Shown here: piece after piece, positions 38,406 to 49,302 of the stretch
Position numbering within the stretch: the stretch's first letter is position 1
Layout of the letters: every line of letters begins with the position of its first letter
Origin: Oscheius sp. JU75
Lineage: Eukaryota > Nematoda > Chromadorea > Rhabditida > Rhabditidae
Length of the DNA stretch: 64,000 nt
Assembly: GCA_037178855.1 (NCBI GenBank)
Contig: JASJZC010000002.1
Span: forward strand, 372,001 to 436,000
Direction of reading: 5' to 3'
Notes under the pieces: model-generated
Databases searched by the model: none
What the model saw: the letters and a program-made list of their open reading frames with translations, nothing else
What the model was told of the DNA's origin: nothing
Position numbers and translations under genes: made by a program

Positions 38406-38903
38406 CCAGTAGTCTGGGAATGACAGTAGCAAACTAAAACTGACAACAGTTTGAGAGGCAGTACACAAAGAGGAACCTCTACGGAGGAATAAACAAATCT
38501 ACTCGAAGTAAATTATTGCATCGCCTAATAGACAATTTCCAGGTGGAAAGAGCGGTAAAATGGTGGGAAATGTGTCAAACGAATAGTGGAAGAATTAGAT
38601 GTGTCCCACCCCTACCATCTCGCGCGACTGAACCGGAAACCGTAGAAGGAGAAAAAAATAAAACCAGGAAGAGGAAAAAAGCAGTCGTTTACCCCCACGT
38701 GTCATATTCATATCTTTTCTCCACCTCCTCCCGCCTTACGTCGGGAGGAAATTCCTGAATTGGCCGTAAATTGGCTGTGTCGGGGAAGTTGTGAATGCAG
38801 AAATTATCGTCCCTTGATGGCAATCACTTTTTGTGCTTTATTACCCGTCTCCTACAACCAAACAGTCTAATAATCAACAATTCTGCTCGAATTTGCCACC
38901 ATT
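38406..38903. other. spacer
   Basis: Contains a CCACCCCTACCATCTCGCGCG copy of the dispersed motif at about 38608 and the kappa GST minus-strand AATAAA near 38837. Confidence 0.5.
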
Positions 38904-39784
38904 TTAGGCTTTTTCTAGTTGGAAAACGTCTTCGAAGCAGAGAGGAGCCGAATGGTCCGTTACTGTAAAGAATGGCGACTTCTGGCCCTAAATTGGTTCT
39001 TTTTTTTTTAAATGAGGTTGGAACAGATGAAAAATGGTACTTACCCCGAGGGAGACGGCCTCGTTGCTCCATTCACTCAACTGATGACGGTAGAGGCGAT
39101 GTGAGAGCCGAGAGACTATGTATTCGGAGTCTCTGAAACATTTTTCCGATCTTTTTCTGCAGAAAAATCATGGATTTACCTGAACGGAATGCTAATTTCT
39201 CGGGCGCATGTACTCATGAAGCAGCCCTTGTGAACCGGCTGGCCTTCTTCCCACAGACGCGTGCCAATTTTGTCAATTCCGAGGTGAAAAAATTGCGGAA
39301 AGTCGAGTTTCAGAGCGGTGAGGAAGATCATCGAGATCACCCCGTTTTTGGGCAGCGATTCGGCGTAAATCTGGAAGATTTCAACGGGTTTGGGCAGAAA
39401 ACAAGCCCTACCTCCTGCCAATTTGGTCGTAATCGGCTCTGTAACACTTCTGGAACACTTTTCGGTTGATTCTTGATCAATGCGGACGGCTTTTCGTTTT
39501 TTGCTGAATGCTAAACTGAAAAAAAGAAGCATTGGAACCTACATATCTCTCCTGCTGCCCTTTTCTCCTCGAATTTGTCCAGGTTTTTTCGAAGTTCTAC
39601 TTTCCAGTCGCAAATAGGCACGTAGTCGATGTCATAATGGTTGTAGACCTCTTTTATCACCTAAAAACTAATACTCCAGCTTGTTTTAGCAGAAAAGACT
39701 TACTTTTAGCGAAGCCCATGTCGCCGGACAGCCAAGATCGAAGTACATTTTGACTTTTCTGGCTACTACTCTGCTTAGCTTCAT
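38904..39784 (-). CDS. kappa-class glutathione S-transferase (DsbA-like fold)
   Basis: Glutathione conjugation or peroxidase enzyme of the thioredoxin/DsbA-like fold, found in mitochondria and peroxisomes in animals. Exons 39784-39704, 39660-39543, 39503-39412, 39370-39180, 39156-39045, 38987-38904 give 225 aa, the usual kappa length (about 226). Kappa features in order: MYFDLGCPATW at the active-site turn, KNEKPSALIKNQPKSVPEVL (the NKPP...P.K region), ISMIFLTALKLDFPQFF (helical insert), TRLWEEGQPV, and a C-terminal GQKSPFFTVTDHSAPLCFEDVF equivalent to the GxPT/FGSDR part. The usual catalytic Ser in SPYSW is Cys here. Start ATG 39784 adds MKLSRVVARKVK, a short basic lead; ATG 39754 is the alternative. 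Divergent from RbBP5, with about 516 bp between starts. Confidence 0.85.
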
Positions 39785-40300
39785 CTCCGGACTAAAAGTG
39801 ATGTGGATTGGGGTAGATATTTAGCGAGAGAAGCAGCAAGAACCAGAGAAAGTGGATTTTGAACTGGAAAACAAAAATATGCAATTGCGACCTCACATTT
39901 TCGACCACACGCCAAGTTTTCAATTTCGCTTTTTGTGCTTTCGCGTCCGTTATTTTCACCTTTCACATTCGTTTCCTCTGTTCTGATTGGCAGAAAACGT
40001 TGCAGAGAGACTCAGATCTTCCAAATGTCACATCTTTACAAAAATCACAAAAAAAACGAAAGAAAAATAACGCATAAGCCTGTAAAAGTGCCTCACGAAC
40101 GTTATGATCTCATTTCCTCGATTCACCTCTTTATATTTTGCTGCTGTTGGCTTTACCTAGTTGGAATCGATAGATACGAGCTGTGAACACGGTACGAGAT
40201 AAAATACAATTAAGAAAAAGGTCGCCGCTGGCACCACTTTTCTCTCAAATTCGCCTTTTCACCTCTGCGGACTGTAAAAACCTCTTTTTCAGCAGTAACC
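39785..40300. promoter_or_regulatory. shared intergenic region between kappa GST and RbBP5
   Basis: 516 bp between divergent start codons must hold both promoters. No TATA box is obvious. An acceptor CTCTTTTTCAG lies 10 bp before the RbBP5 ATG, so that transcript is probably trans-spliced or has a 5' leader exon here. Confidence 0.4.
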
Positions 40301-42903
40301 ATGATGAACGATCTGCTGGACAAGGGTCTCGGCACCCAATATCCCGAAGAACTCGGCGGAACAATAGATCTTCAATCAGTAAGCGTCCCTTGTTCCTAAT
40401 AACAGATAAATTCAGGCAATGGCAAACACCTGCAAGTTTAATCGCTGGGGAAGCCTCGTGGCTGTCGGTACTACCGATGGCAAGATCTTCATTTGCGACT
40501 TTCTCACCCAAAAGGCCGTAAAGGTTGGTTTTGACCGCATTGTCTTCAAAAACTGGCATATTTCCAGGTAATCCAGGCCCATGTGCAGCCAATATCGAAC
40601 CTGAGCTGGTCCCGGGACGGCAGAAAGCTGTTGAGCTGTGGCGGTGACAATTTCGTCAAGGTTTGGGACGTTCTGGAGGGCACAGAAGCCCAAGCTCCGC
40701 TGCGATACTCGCAGCCGGCCATCACTGCCACCTTCAATCCACGTAACGACAACCAATGCGTCGTGCTGCCGAACAATATGCCCCCTATGGTAGAGAGCTT
40801 CGAGCCAAAGACTTCAAAAGCTCTCGTCTGCGACGTTTCCGGCATGAGCATGGCCGATGACGGAATTTACGCGGTGTCCTACGATCGACGAGGAAAATAC
40901 ATCATTGCTGGCAGCTCTAAAGTCAGTCCTTTTGCCTTTCCCCACTCAACTGGCGCAATTTTCCAGGGCAAAATCATCATCTACGACTCGAAGACCCTCA
41001 AATTTGTCACCTACGTCAAACAGCCCAATTCTCAGCAGGTTAGCTCTCTTTTTGTCAAGTAACCCGGAAATTTATAGATTCGCCAAATTTACACGCCAAA
41101 AAGGGGCAATTTGATTCTCACAAACACGCAGGATCGAGTCATACGTGTCTACAGGCTCGAGGATCTGCTGGAAGCGCCGAAAGGTGGCCAGGTTGAGCCG
41201 CATAACAAGGTTCTGGACATTGTCAATAAGGTAGTTCCTTTTTTTTGCCTTTTTTGGATGCGTGGTGTACGTTTAGATGCGAGGGATCAAGGGTTCGATC
41301 CCGCCGAAAGTAAAGCTTTTTTAACTGTAAGCATTCGCAACCGAATTTAGAGGTTTTCCGATCACAGAACTGTGGTGCTTGTGGCTTCAAACGCTATCTA
41401 GCTGGTAAATGCCAAATTAAAATTTACTCTTTTCTACGTCTTAAAAAATCGGCGCCAATTTAAAATTTCTTGAAATTTAAAACTTCTGTCCATGGGTTTC
41501 GTTCCGATTTGCAATTCGTTACCATTTAATACCAGGCAGTCCTTTCAAGCGAGAATCCAGCTCGGCGAAGTGTGAAAAGAAAATGGTATAGAGAAGGTTC
41601 TCGAACTTAATAAATTGAGACAGGTTCCCACGAATATCGGCCGATGAAGCTAGTCAACCTTGTTTTTTCAAGTTATATCCGCCTTTTCAGGCAGCCTGGA
41701 AGTCCGTCTGCACAGACATGGAAGCCAATTACATCTGCGGTGCCAGCATGAAAGCCCATCAGCTCTACATTTGGGAAAGAACGACCGGCACCCTGATGAA
41801 AATACTCACCGGAACCAAGGTAGGGTCTTTATGACACGATTCTTCAGTTTTTCCGCCACTTTTGCAGTCTAAGAACGCGTAAAATCTACCCAGAAAATGT
41901 AGGTACTTTGCAGGGAGAGACGATTCTTGACTGCCAATGGCACCCAACCCGGCCGGTAATTCTGTCAATCTCCAGCGGACAGATCAGTGTCTGGACGCAG
42001 GCTTTCGTAGAGAATTGGAGCGCCTTCGCGCCGGACTTTACGGAACTTGAGGAAAATCTCAAATATCAGGAGAAAGAGGGCGAATTCGACGATGAGGACG
42101 AGGATGCCGATGAGGATCAGACGACCGTGACCGTGGTTAGTCTTTTGTAGTTTACGATGGGAGAAATGAGGTACTAATAGGGGAAAAATGGTATAACTAC
42201 CGTAACCCTGGTTGCTGAAGAGGAAGGGACAGAAATCGGTGAGAAATGGGGTCAAGTCCCGCGTTGGCTGAATTTATTTTTCTACTTATAATAAAACACT
42301 TGGAAATACCTTCTGTAAACTACTTGGTTAGATTACCTTTTTACCACCTCAAACCGTCAAAGTTTGCGCACTAAATTCAAAAAGGAGAAGCGGACTGTTA
42401 TTCCTGTTCTTGAGTTGCTGCTCCCCAGAGCTTTAAAACGAAACCAGCTAACATGTGAAAATGAGAACATTCTAAAGTTTTCGCTATAAGATTTACAGTA
42501 TCTCAACCCCAAATAGCACAATATCCGGAGTGAAAAGTAGCGAAATGGGACCTACTTTGCCCTCTTTCTCCCTTTAAAATGCCACATTTTCTCTCAGGAA
42601 GACGAAGACATCGAGGTGGACGTGATCTCCTACAAGCCGCACGAGCTCTGCTGCAGTTCCGATGAGGAAGATGTTGAGAAGCTCATTCCCGATCACACTC
42701 TCCAAACCGGGCCGCTCTGGTTCCTTCCCCAGACCGAGATTGAAAATCCAGATCAGCCGGCGCTGCTTAATCGAGGTATTTTTGGTCATTTATGCCGAAA
42801 AAAAAGCAAATTTATAGACCCAGGACCGATTCCTCGACCCCAGGCCATGATCAAAGACAGCCTCGCGAGCATGATAGGGTCGAAGCCCCGTCGCAGCAAG
42901 TAA
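40301..42903 (+). CDS. rbbp-5: RbBP5 homologue, WD40 subunit of SET1/MLL H3K4 methyltransferase complexes
   Basis: Nuclear beta-propeller subunit that with WDR5 and Ash2L activates SET1/MLL methylation of histone H3 Lys4. Exons 40301-40378, 40416-40523, 40568-40921, 40967-41038, 41078-41230, 41691-41819, 41914-42135, 42598-42775, 42818-42903 give 459 aa (human about 538). Recognised stretches: [102 protein letters not shown]. Then [19 protein letters not shown] and the invariant [18 protein letters not shown] hinge. The following acidic tract ([12 protein letters not shown]) and [10 protein letters not shown] match the activation and Ash2L-binding D/E region. The C-terminus is short and ends with basic KPRRSK. 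Intron 5 (460 nt) carries a tRNA-like module. Convergent with PMP70. Confidence 0.95.
41257..41320 (+). repeat. tRNA-like B-box module in an RbBP5 intron
   Basis: GGGTTCGATCCC is a perfect box B and is followed by GAAAGTAAAGCT, like the tails of other copies. Box A is eroded. Confidence 0.4.
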
Positions 42904-43102
42904 AAGCCATTTTTTTCTGCTTAAAGTTGCTATTTTGCCAAAATCAGGTCCGAAACTTCTCTAAACAAATACGAGTATTTAACCCCTTTTCACGTTGTCT
43001 TATTTGTATATTTTGTAACTTAAATAATGAATATTTATGGTTTTTACAGTGCTGAAACGGATTAAAGACTCTAAGGACCCGACTCTGAAGAAAATACAAA
43101 AA

Positions 43103-46100
43103 TTAGGAGCCGAACTGCGCTGTAGAGTCATCGATTTTGGTGAAACTGTAGTCGCCACGGCCATCCATGTGCAGAGAGTATTCGTGATGGACCCAGAGGG
43201 ATTTGCGATGAGAGACGGTGAACAGGGTGATGCCCATCTCGCGGCAGATTCGGTACATGGCTCCTAGAAATTAAATTTGTAAAGAGAAACAGACTACAGG
43301 TTTCTGGGAGAGAGAGAGATCAAGGATTTGAGGCAGTGACTGACTGATTCAGCCATTTCTGTAGACAAAACGGGTGGAAACTGAGAGACAAAACATCGAG
43401 ACTGACATCAGATTCTCTGCCAGTCGAATAGTCACAGAGCAAGCAAGAAGCTGGTTCTTGTCAGATTTAGACAAAACTATCAATGCATTTCCTTAGAGTA
43501 CAAAACTGAGGATGAGACGAGAGGATTAGAATCATAAACAGGTCTGAATAGGGAGAGAGACAATTGGGTCTGTAACAGAGACAGAGAGACAGCTGTACTC
43601 AAGAGACAGTCGAGAAAAGAAAAGTATTGAAGTTTGGGTAAGAGTCAGATAGTCAGTTGTACAGGATAGTCAAGGAAGTAAAAGATAGGTGGTTGAATGA
43701 TTCAAGCCCTACCTTCAACATCGACAGAGACAGCAGAAGTACACTCGTCCAAAATAGCAAACTGCGGCTTGTGGTAGAACAGTCTGGCCATCTGAAAAAT
43801 GAGTCAACTCTTGTGTTCTTACAATCACTTACAGCAATTCTTTGCTTCTCTCCTCCAGAGAGTACGTCCATCCAATCCTGGACAGCATTCCAGCCACCCT
43901 CTCTCTCGCCAAAATCTCTAGCCAAAATATGTGTCAGTTGTACTTTTTCCAGCATAGCTTCCAGGTCTCTGTCACTGACTCCTTTTTTGATCATGTCGAA
44001 TGGCTTGTCAGGATAGATGACCTGATCGCGTAGCGTTCCGAGAGTCATATAGGGTCTCTGAAGTGAAATTCAGTCTGTCTCTTCACTATTCTATGTATGT
44101 ATCTGTCACTGTTACTCTCTGTCACTGTTATTGTCTCTATCCCCGACATTGTCTCTACTTTGACTCACTCTCTGTCACTGTCACTGTCTATCTGTCTCTT
44201 ACCTGTGGAACATAGAACAGTTTTCCCTTGGCCGGTTTCGTTAGCCTTCCACCAAACAAGGGCCACAGTTCACCCAGAACTCTGAACAGGGAGCTTTTTC
44301 CACAGCCATTTGGTCCACAGACGAGGACATTTGTTCCCGAAGGTACCTAATGAGCCAAAATGTAACACTTTAGACGCCCCACCTCCAAGTTCAGACTCTG
44401 AATAAGTACATCACCGTTTGGGGTGACTAGGGGAACATTCTCGAAGCGGATCACATTGTCCCGAATGATCAGTTCTCCCGAACCCGGCCTGAGATTCGTG
44501 GAAATCAGAGTCTTTTTCTCGTTGTTGTCCTCTTTCTGGCCGTCACTGACCATTGTCCGCTCGTAGTGTCCTAATATCAGAATTTTGGCTGAACTCCTGA
44601 CTCACCCTTGTCGAGATCAGCCAGTACTTTCATCAACGAGTCGACTCGGGTGGTGAAGCCACTCAATCTGGTCATTTCTCTTCCGGCCAGGGAGAGACGA
44701 CCGAGAGCTTCGGCCAGCTTGAACATCATTCTGCCGGAATTGTAGTACTCCTGGAACTTTTCATCTCTTTGGGTCAAATCGAACCCTATCCCTTCACTAG
44801 ACAGGAACCATTTATCGTGAGAATAGAATTGGTCGTAAATGCGCTCAAACTGTGAGAATCGTCTACGGGGGAGTAATGTAAGAGACAGGGAGAGAGGAGA
44901 CTCACTGTCTGTCTTCTTGGTTCTATATCTCCCAATCTCTGTCTCTATCACCTTCTACGAAAATATTGTGATTTTAACAGATCGCTCACAAATGTGAAAC
45001 AAGAACTTTCTGAGAAACATTTCTTTTCGACATTTGGTGACCACAATGGGAGGTTATTTTCTACCTACCTCTCAAAATATTTAACATTTTTCAGTGAAGT
45101 TATGAGTTAAACCGCCGACAACGTATAAGGGAACGTCAAGAATATCACCCTATGAAACTGTAATATCATTCGAAAATATTAACAGTTTGTTGTTTCGAAA
45201 GTTGTTTTCTTCTTGAGTGCCTAGAAGAAGTATCTACTGACCGTGTTTCTTTGTCAGAAATCCCCGGAAAAGCGCACCTGAATCAGTCCATTTTTGTCCA
45301 AGTTCTTCAGCCCGGAATTCTTGTCGAAAAAGGCCCTGCTCACAGCATACCACCCAACAATTGTTGCGAAGTACTTGGCCACAATGTTGTCTATGAAGCC
45401 GATGGAGAAACTGAACAAGATTTTTCATCTCCCTTCAAGTTCAGTGCGAGCGTCCGATGCTGGGTTCGGATGTCTACACTTTGATAAGAACGCGCGAGCT
45501 CGTCCCTCATAGCGCAGCCGGTTAGTATTCCAACTGCAAATCCAAAGAAAGCGGGTACGATCCCCGCATGAGTAAACTCATTTCGTTTTGTGCTGAAACC
45601 TCGAAACACAACGTCATACTAATTTTATATCTTTCCACTCATTATTTTTCTTGCAACATCCGCACTACTAAGGTTGCGCGCCAAATTCAAAGACCGACTT
45701 ACCGGAACAAGATAACTTTTCTCAGATGTGCCACCAAGTTGCCGAAAGATCCCATTACTGTCTGTCGTTCTCTGAATTTATCGTTTTTGGAACAGAGATA
45801 CGATCTGACCTGTCATTGCCTTGATAGAAGGCAATCTCCTCACTGTTCATGATCAGACGCGAGTTGACGAATCGGAATTCTCCTTCCAGAGCCTGCTCCT
45901 GGACTGTGAGACGACCAATCTGTTTTTAAGTAAGTTAGGAACAGAATATGTACTGACAGGTCTTCGGAGATAAGTCAGGGCGATTCCAGACCCGATGAGG
46001 TAGGTGAAGAGGAGAGTTGGGGCACTGAAGCCGAGACTGCCACCCAGACGGTTCACGTAGAGGAGGACGTCGACCAGGGGCTAAAAATACTTCATATCTC

Positions 46101-47340
46101 AACTTTTTGATCTAGAACGCATCAAGGAATTATTCTGATATGTTATTTTAGCCCCCTTCAAGTTTGAACGATACAGTTTTGGTGGGATAGTAGTTTGGTT
46201 ACATGTTGTCGAGCCCCGTTTTCTGGTCGAAAGCTTTTGATGTTCAGCAAAGTTGTAGCATGTACCAAAATCTACATCTTTGCAACATCATTTTTTATGG
46301 AAAATCACTTTGGACATGAAAATGAATTGTTTAGCTTATTTGGGCTGACGCCTGTGTCTCCCCCATACTATCTCGCGCGCCAAACCTATGCGGTTTCTGT
46401 ACCCAAAGCATTATCGATTTCAACAATGTTCATTTCTCTTAAAGCAAAAAAAGCATAAAAATAACCTACCTTCGAGAGATTGGAGTAAAGTTCCACGATT
46501 CCCTCACAGAACTTGTCGACATCTTGGGTCAACAGCTGATCGGCATTTTGGATTCTGTTGTCCAGGTTGGACATCTTGTAGAAGGTGAAGCCCCTAAACA
46601 CTGTCTTTTTTAAGAGGGAAAAATGAACTCACTTCAAGTACTGGGTATACAGGTGCTTGGTGAGTCTCTCTCGGAAACGCAGTTTCAGCTCGGAGAGCCC
46701 GACCTAAAGAAAAGTCTGCCAGTTTCAATGTCTCTCTCACCTTGAGGAAACTGTTGACGACCGAAATAGCAGGCATGGCTAGGATGTACTTGACACAGTT
46801 GAAAATGAACATGATCCTGTCCCGGTCAATGATGGCTCTGGAAATTTACTGTAAGATACAGAGAGACAAAGAGACAGAGAGACACATAGAGAGCCAGAGA
46901 GATAGCGAGACGAAGACAGAAACTAGTAAAACTCACGCCTCAATGCTCGTAGCAGTGGTGATGAGCCAGACGTCAGCGTATGTTCTACACAGTAGAGAGA
47001 CAATGATCAGGATCATGTACATGACCTCCATGGAGAACGGTCCCGGCACTAGAATCTTCATGATTTTCATCAGTTTCCTAATGAAGATCATGTCGACGTG
47101 GGAACGTTCCGTCTTCTTTCCCTTCGGCTGCTTGGTGACGACTGGCTGCACAGTGGAGGAGCCTTTGGCCCTAGAAAGTGAATTTCCATAACTATGGGTC
47201 ACATCCTACTTGGTTCTTTTACTGTAGGCCTTGACAAAGATGACGAAGGCGACCAAGCCCGCTAGACCGGGACCATACTGTCGGAGACTCAAGTTCGAGG
47301 CCAGAAGACCGATCTGGGCTATTTTTGACTGACCGGCCAT
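43103..47340 (-). CDS. pmp: peroxisomal ABC half-transporter, ABCD3/PMP70 type
   Basis: Imports fatty acyl-CoAs (branched or dicarboxylic chains) into peroxisomes as a dimer. Exons: 47340-47210, 47170-46937, 46837-46741, 46703-46633, 46593-46470, 46080-45958, 45919-45810, 45771-45703, 45410-45278, 44954-44606, 44570-44383, 44346-44203, 44057-43833, 43791-43713, 43263-43103, giving 745 aa. Visible: N-terminal membrane domain ([23 protein letters not shown]-like [26 protein letters not shown]), [13 protein letters not shown], then YERTMVS, which favours ABCD3 over ABCD1/2. Walker [10 protein letters not shown] is at 554-562, signature LSGGEKQR at 657-664, Walker B FAILDE at 677-682, and the H-loop lies in TVSHRKSLW. 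The end (DDSTAQFGS) is PMP70-like. Human PMP70 is 659 aa; the excess is mainly an insert of about 60 residues encoded by 44954-44780. That exon could hide a further 43-nt intron, but removing it breaks the frame. Confidence 0.94.
43300..43620 (-). repeat. GACAGA/GAGACA-rich intron
   Basis: The 449-nt last intron of the PMP70 gene is rich in scattered GAGACAGA units (CTCTGTCTC on the gene strand), less regular than the other arrays. Confidence 0.6.
45506..45572 (+). repeat. tRNA-like module in a PMP70 intron (antisense to the gene)
   Basis: T arm GCGGG-TACGATC-CCCGC is a perfect 5-bp stem with a 7-nt loop, and acceptor ends CTCAT/ATGAG pair. The D region GCGCAGCCGGTTAG is typical, but the anticodon stem does not form. 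Followed by TAAACTC. A candidate tRNA-derived SINE head or tRNA pseudogene in the 292-nt intron 45411-45702. Confidence 0.45.
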
Positions 47341-49302
47341 CCTGGAATAGTAGGTTTTGAGCCCGAGAGACGGAGGAGCAAGGAAGTCAGAAAGACAGAG
47401 AGACAGAGAAAGTTTTTCTCTTTCGCACTCGACTGGTGGTGTTGAACAGGGAACGCGCGACCTTTGCTCATGTACTTGACGCTACTATAAACGGCTAGAA
47501 TGAAGACAAGACTCTTTTTAATCAATTAACGTAATCGATAATGACAATTTCTCTGACCTTGTCTGTCAATTAAAAGAGCCTCATTTACATTTTATATTTA
47601 CATATTGAATAATATCGAGTGGACAGAGACAGAATCTCGGATAGAAATTTTACTGTAGAAGCAAAAAAGTGGGTCCCGACTAATGACTGCCTGAAATCAC
47701 ACGAAAAAGGAAAAATAACGAAAGGGAATATTGCAGTACAGAAACAAAGGAAAAGAGACACACGTTAGTGTGGATCCGGCAGCTGATAACGGAGTGCGGA
47801 CAATCAATTGCGGTTTAGGAAGGGAAAGGGTGCGGGAAAGTCTCTGTCCCTCTTTCTCTTCTTCTTTGTCTTTCTGTCCCTCTGTCCCTCTGTTTTTTTT
47901 TGTCTCTTTGTCTCTCTGTTTCTCCGTCTCTCCGATTCTCTGTCTCTCTGTTTCATTGTCTCTTTGTCCCTCTGTCTCTCTGTCTTTCTGTCCCTCTATC
48001 TTGCTGTTTCCAGAAACCAATATCATTCGGCTGCAGCCCAGCTGATTTCGTCCTCTGCACCGACAAACCATGACGGCCGCCGAGACGATGGTCGAGACCG
48101 ATAAGTGAAAGTTGCTGTACCAATCAATTTCTACCTTTTCCCGAGCACCAATTTCCTCTTTCTCTATACGTTCTACATTAAAGATACAGTTGATTGAGTT
48201 TTCACGACAATGTTTTTCCTCTGCTGCTCGTCCAACATCCGCCCCCATCATCCCCACTGTCGACACCAAGGCCAAACAATGTGTAGGAAAAAGAGAGCGG
48301 CCCCAAGCCTGGGCAACAGGCTATTTACAGACAACTCTATGTTTTCTTTTCGATTGATACATGCATGAGAGATACGAAGTTTCTTATTGAACTGCACGTC
48401 AAAATATTGCTGACTCTTCTTTCCCTGTTAGTTGTGCAATCATAGTCATCACTGTAGGACGAAAGAAAGAGTGACAGTGACAGTGACACTGAGACTATTT
48501 TATTCATCGTTTCATTCATCGGAACATCACCCGTTCATCGCATTCACACCTTCCCCACTTTCCGCTCCGTCGCACCTTTTCCAAAGTTTGTCACCCCACG
48601 CTAGATGAATGGGCAAAACTGAGACTCAAAGAGCCGCGTCTCGACTATCGTTTATTAGGCGGAAAGGACTTTTACTCTTGTCATTGCATGCTCCCGTTCC
48701 TTTTTGTTTCATATGTAAAACTCGCGAAAGAAAAGAAAAGAGAAAAGCCACAATTTAGAAAAGGCTTGACATCCAGGGTTGTCATGCTTCAAAATGTTTT
48801 GCAGAACGTGACAAAACTTAAAACTTTTTAATCTTTACGTTTACGGTATGATACATTTTTTTTTTTTGGTCCATTATTTTTCAGACCGTTCACATAAAAG
48901 TGAGAAATAGTTCATTTGTTCCCAAAATAGCTGTTTCTTCCGGAGGAAACTAGGTGGTCAACGGTAAAAAAAAGCATACGTCTCTTGATATTTGCCTTGA
49001 TCAAAGTTTGTCGCTAATCTCTCTGTTCAAATTCGCAACACTGTGTCAATGATTTTGATCTAATTCGAATTAGGTCTCGCATAAAAAAAGTTGAAAAAGT
49101 GAGATTATTCTTGGAAAAAGATTGCTAATCTCATTTGTGATGTCAATGAGTTCGGTATCTGTCTCGCTGTCTCTGTCTGTTCCCTTTTCTCTCTTTTTTA
49201 TCTGTTTCTGTCTCTCCGCTCCAACCTCCCATCCTCTTATCCTTCCAGTTCTTTTGAATCACACACAAATGCACACACAAGAAAAAAGTTTCAGTCCTAA
49301 CA
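47341..49302. other. 2 kb divergent spacer with CTCTGT array
   Basis: Lies between the divergent PMP70 and five-TM genes. A long degenerate CTCTGT/TCCCTCTG array spans about 47850-48005, with shorter ones at 48465-48495 (GACAGT) and 49155-49210. ORFs through the arrays are low-complexity. Confidence 0.5.
47850..48005 (+). repeat. CTCTGT/TCCCTCTG array
   Basis: About 150 bp of degenerate pyrimidine hexamers, one of the longest arrays in the window. Open in several frames on both strands, which produces spurious ORFs of 98-192 aa. Confidence 0.8.

Noticed and set aside
43037-43267. 76-aa plus-strand frame after RbBP5
   Set aside because: Antisense shadow of the last PMP70 exon, which encodes the conserved HRKSLW and MDGRG region.
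45506-45572. Functional tRNA gene
   Set aside because: T arm and part of the acceptor pair, but the anticodon stem cannot form and the D stem is broken; kept only as a tRNA-like repeat.
47697-48275. 192-aa minus-strand frame rich in QRDNETERQR
   Set aside because: Translation of the CTCTGT array, not a coiled-coil gene.
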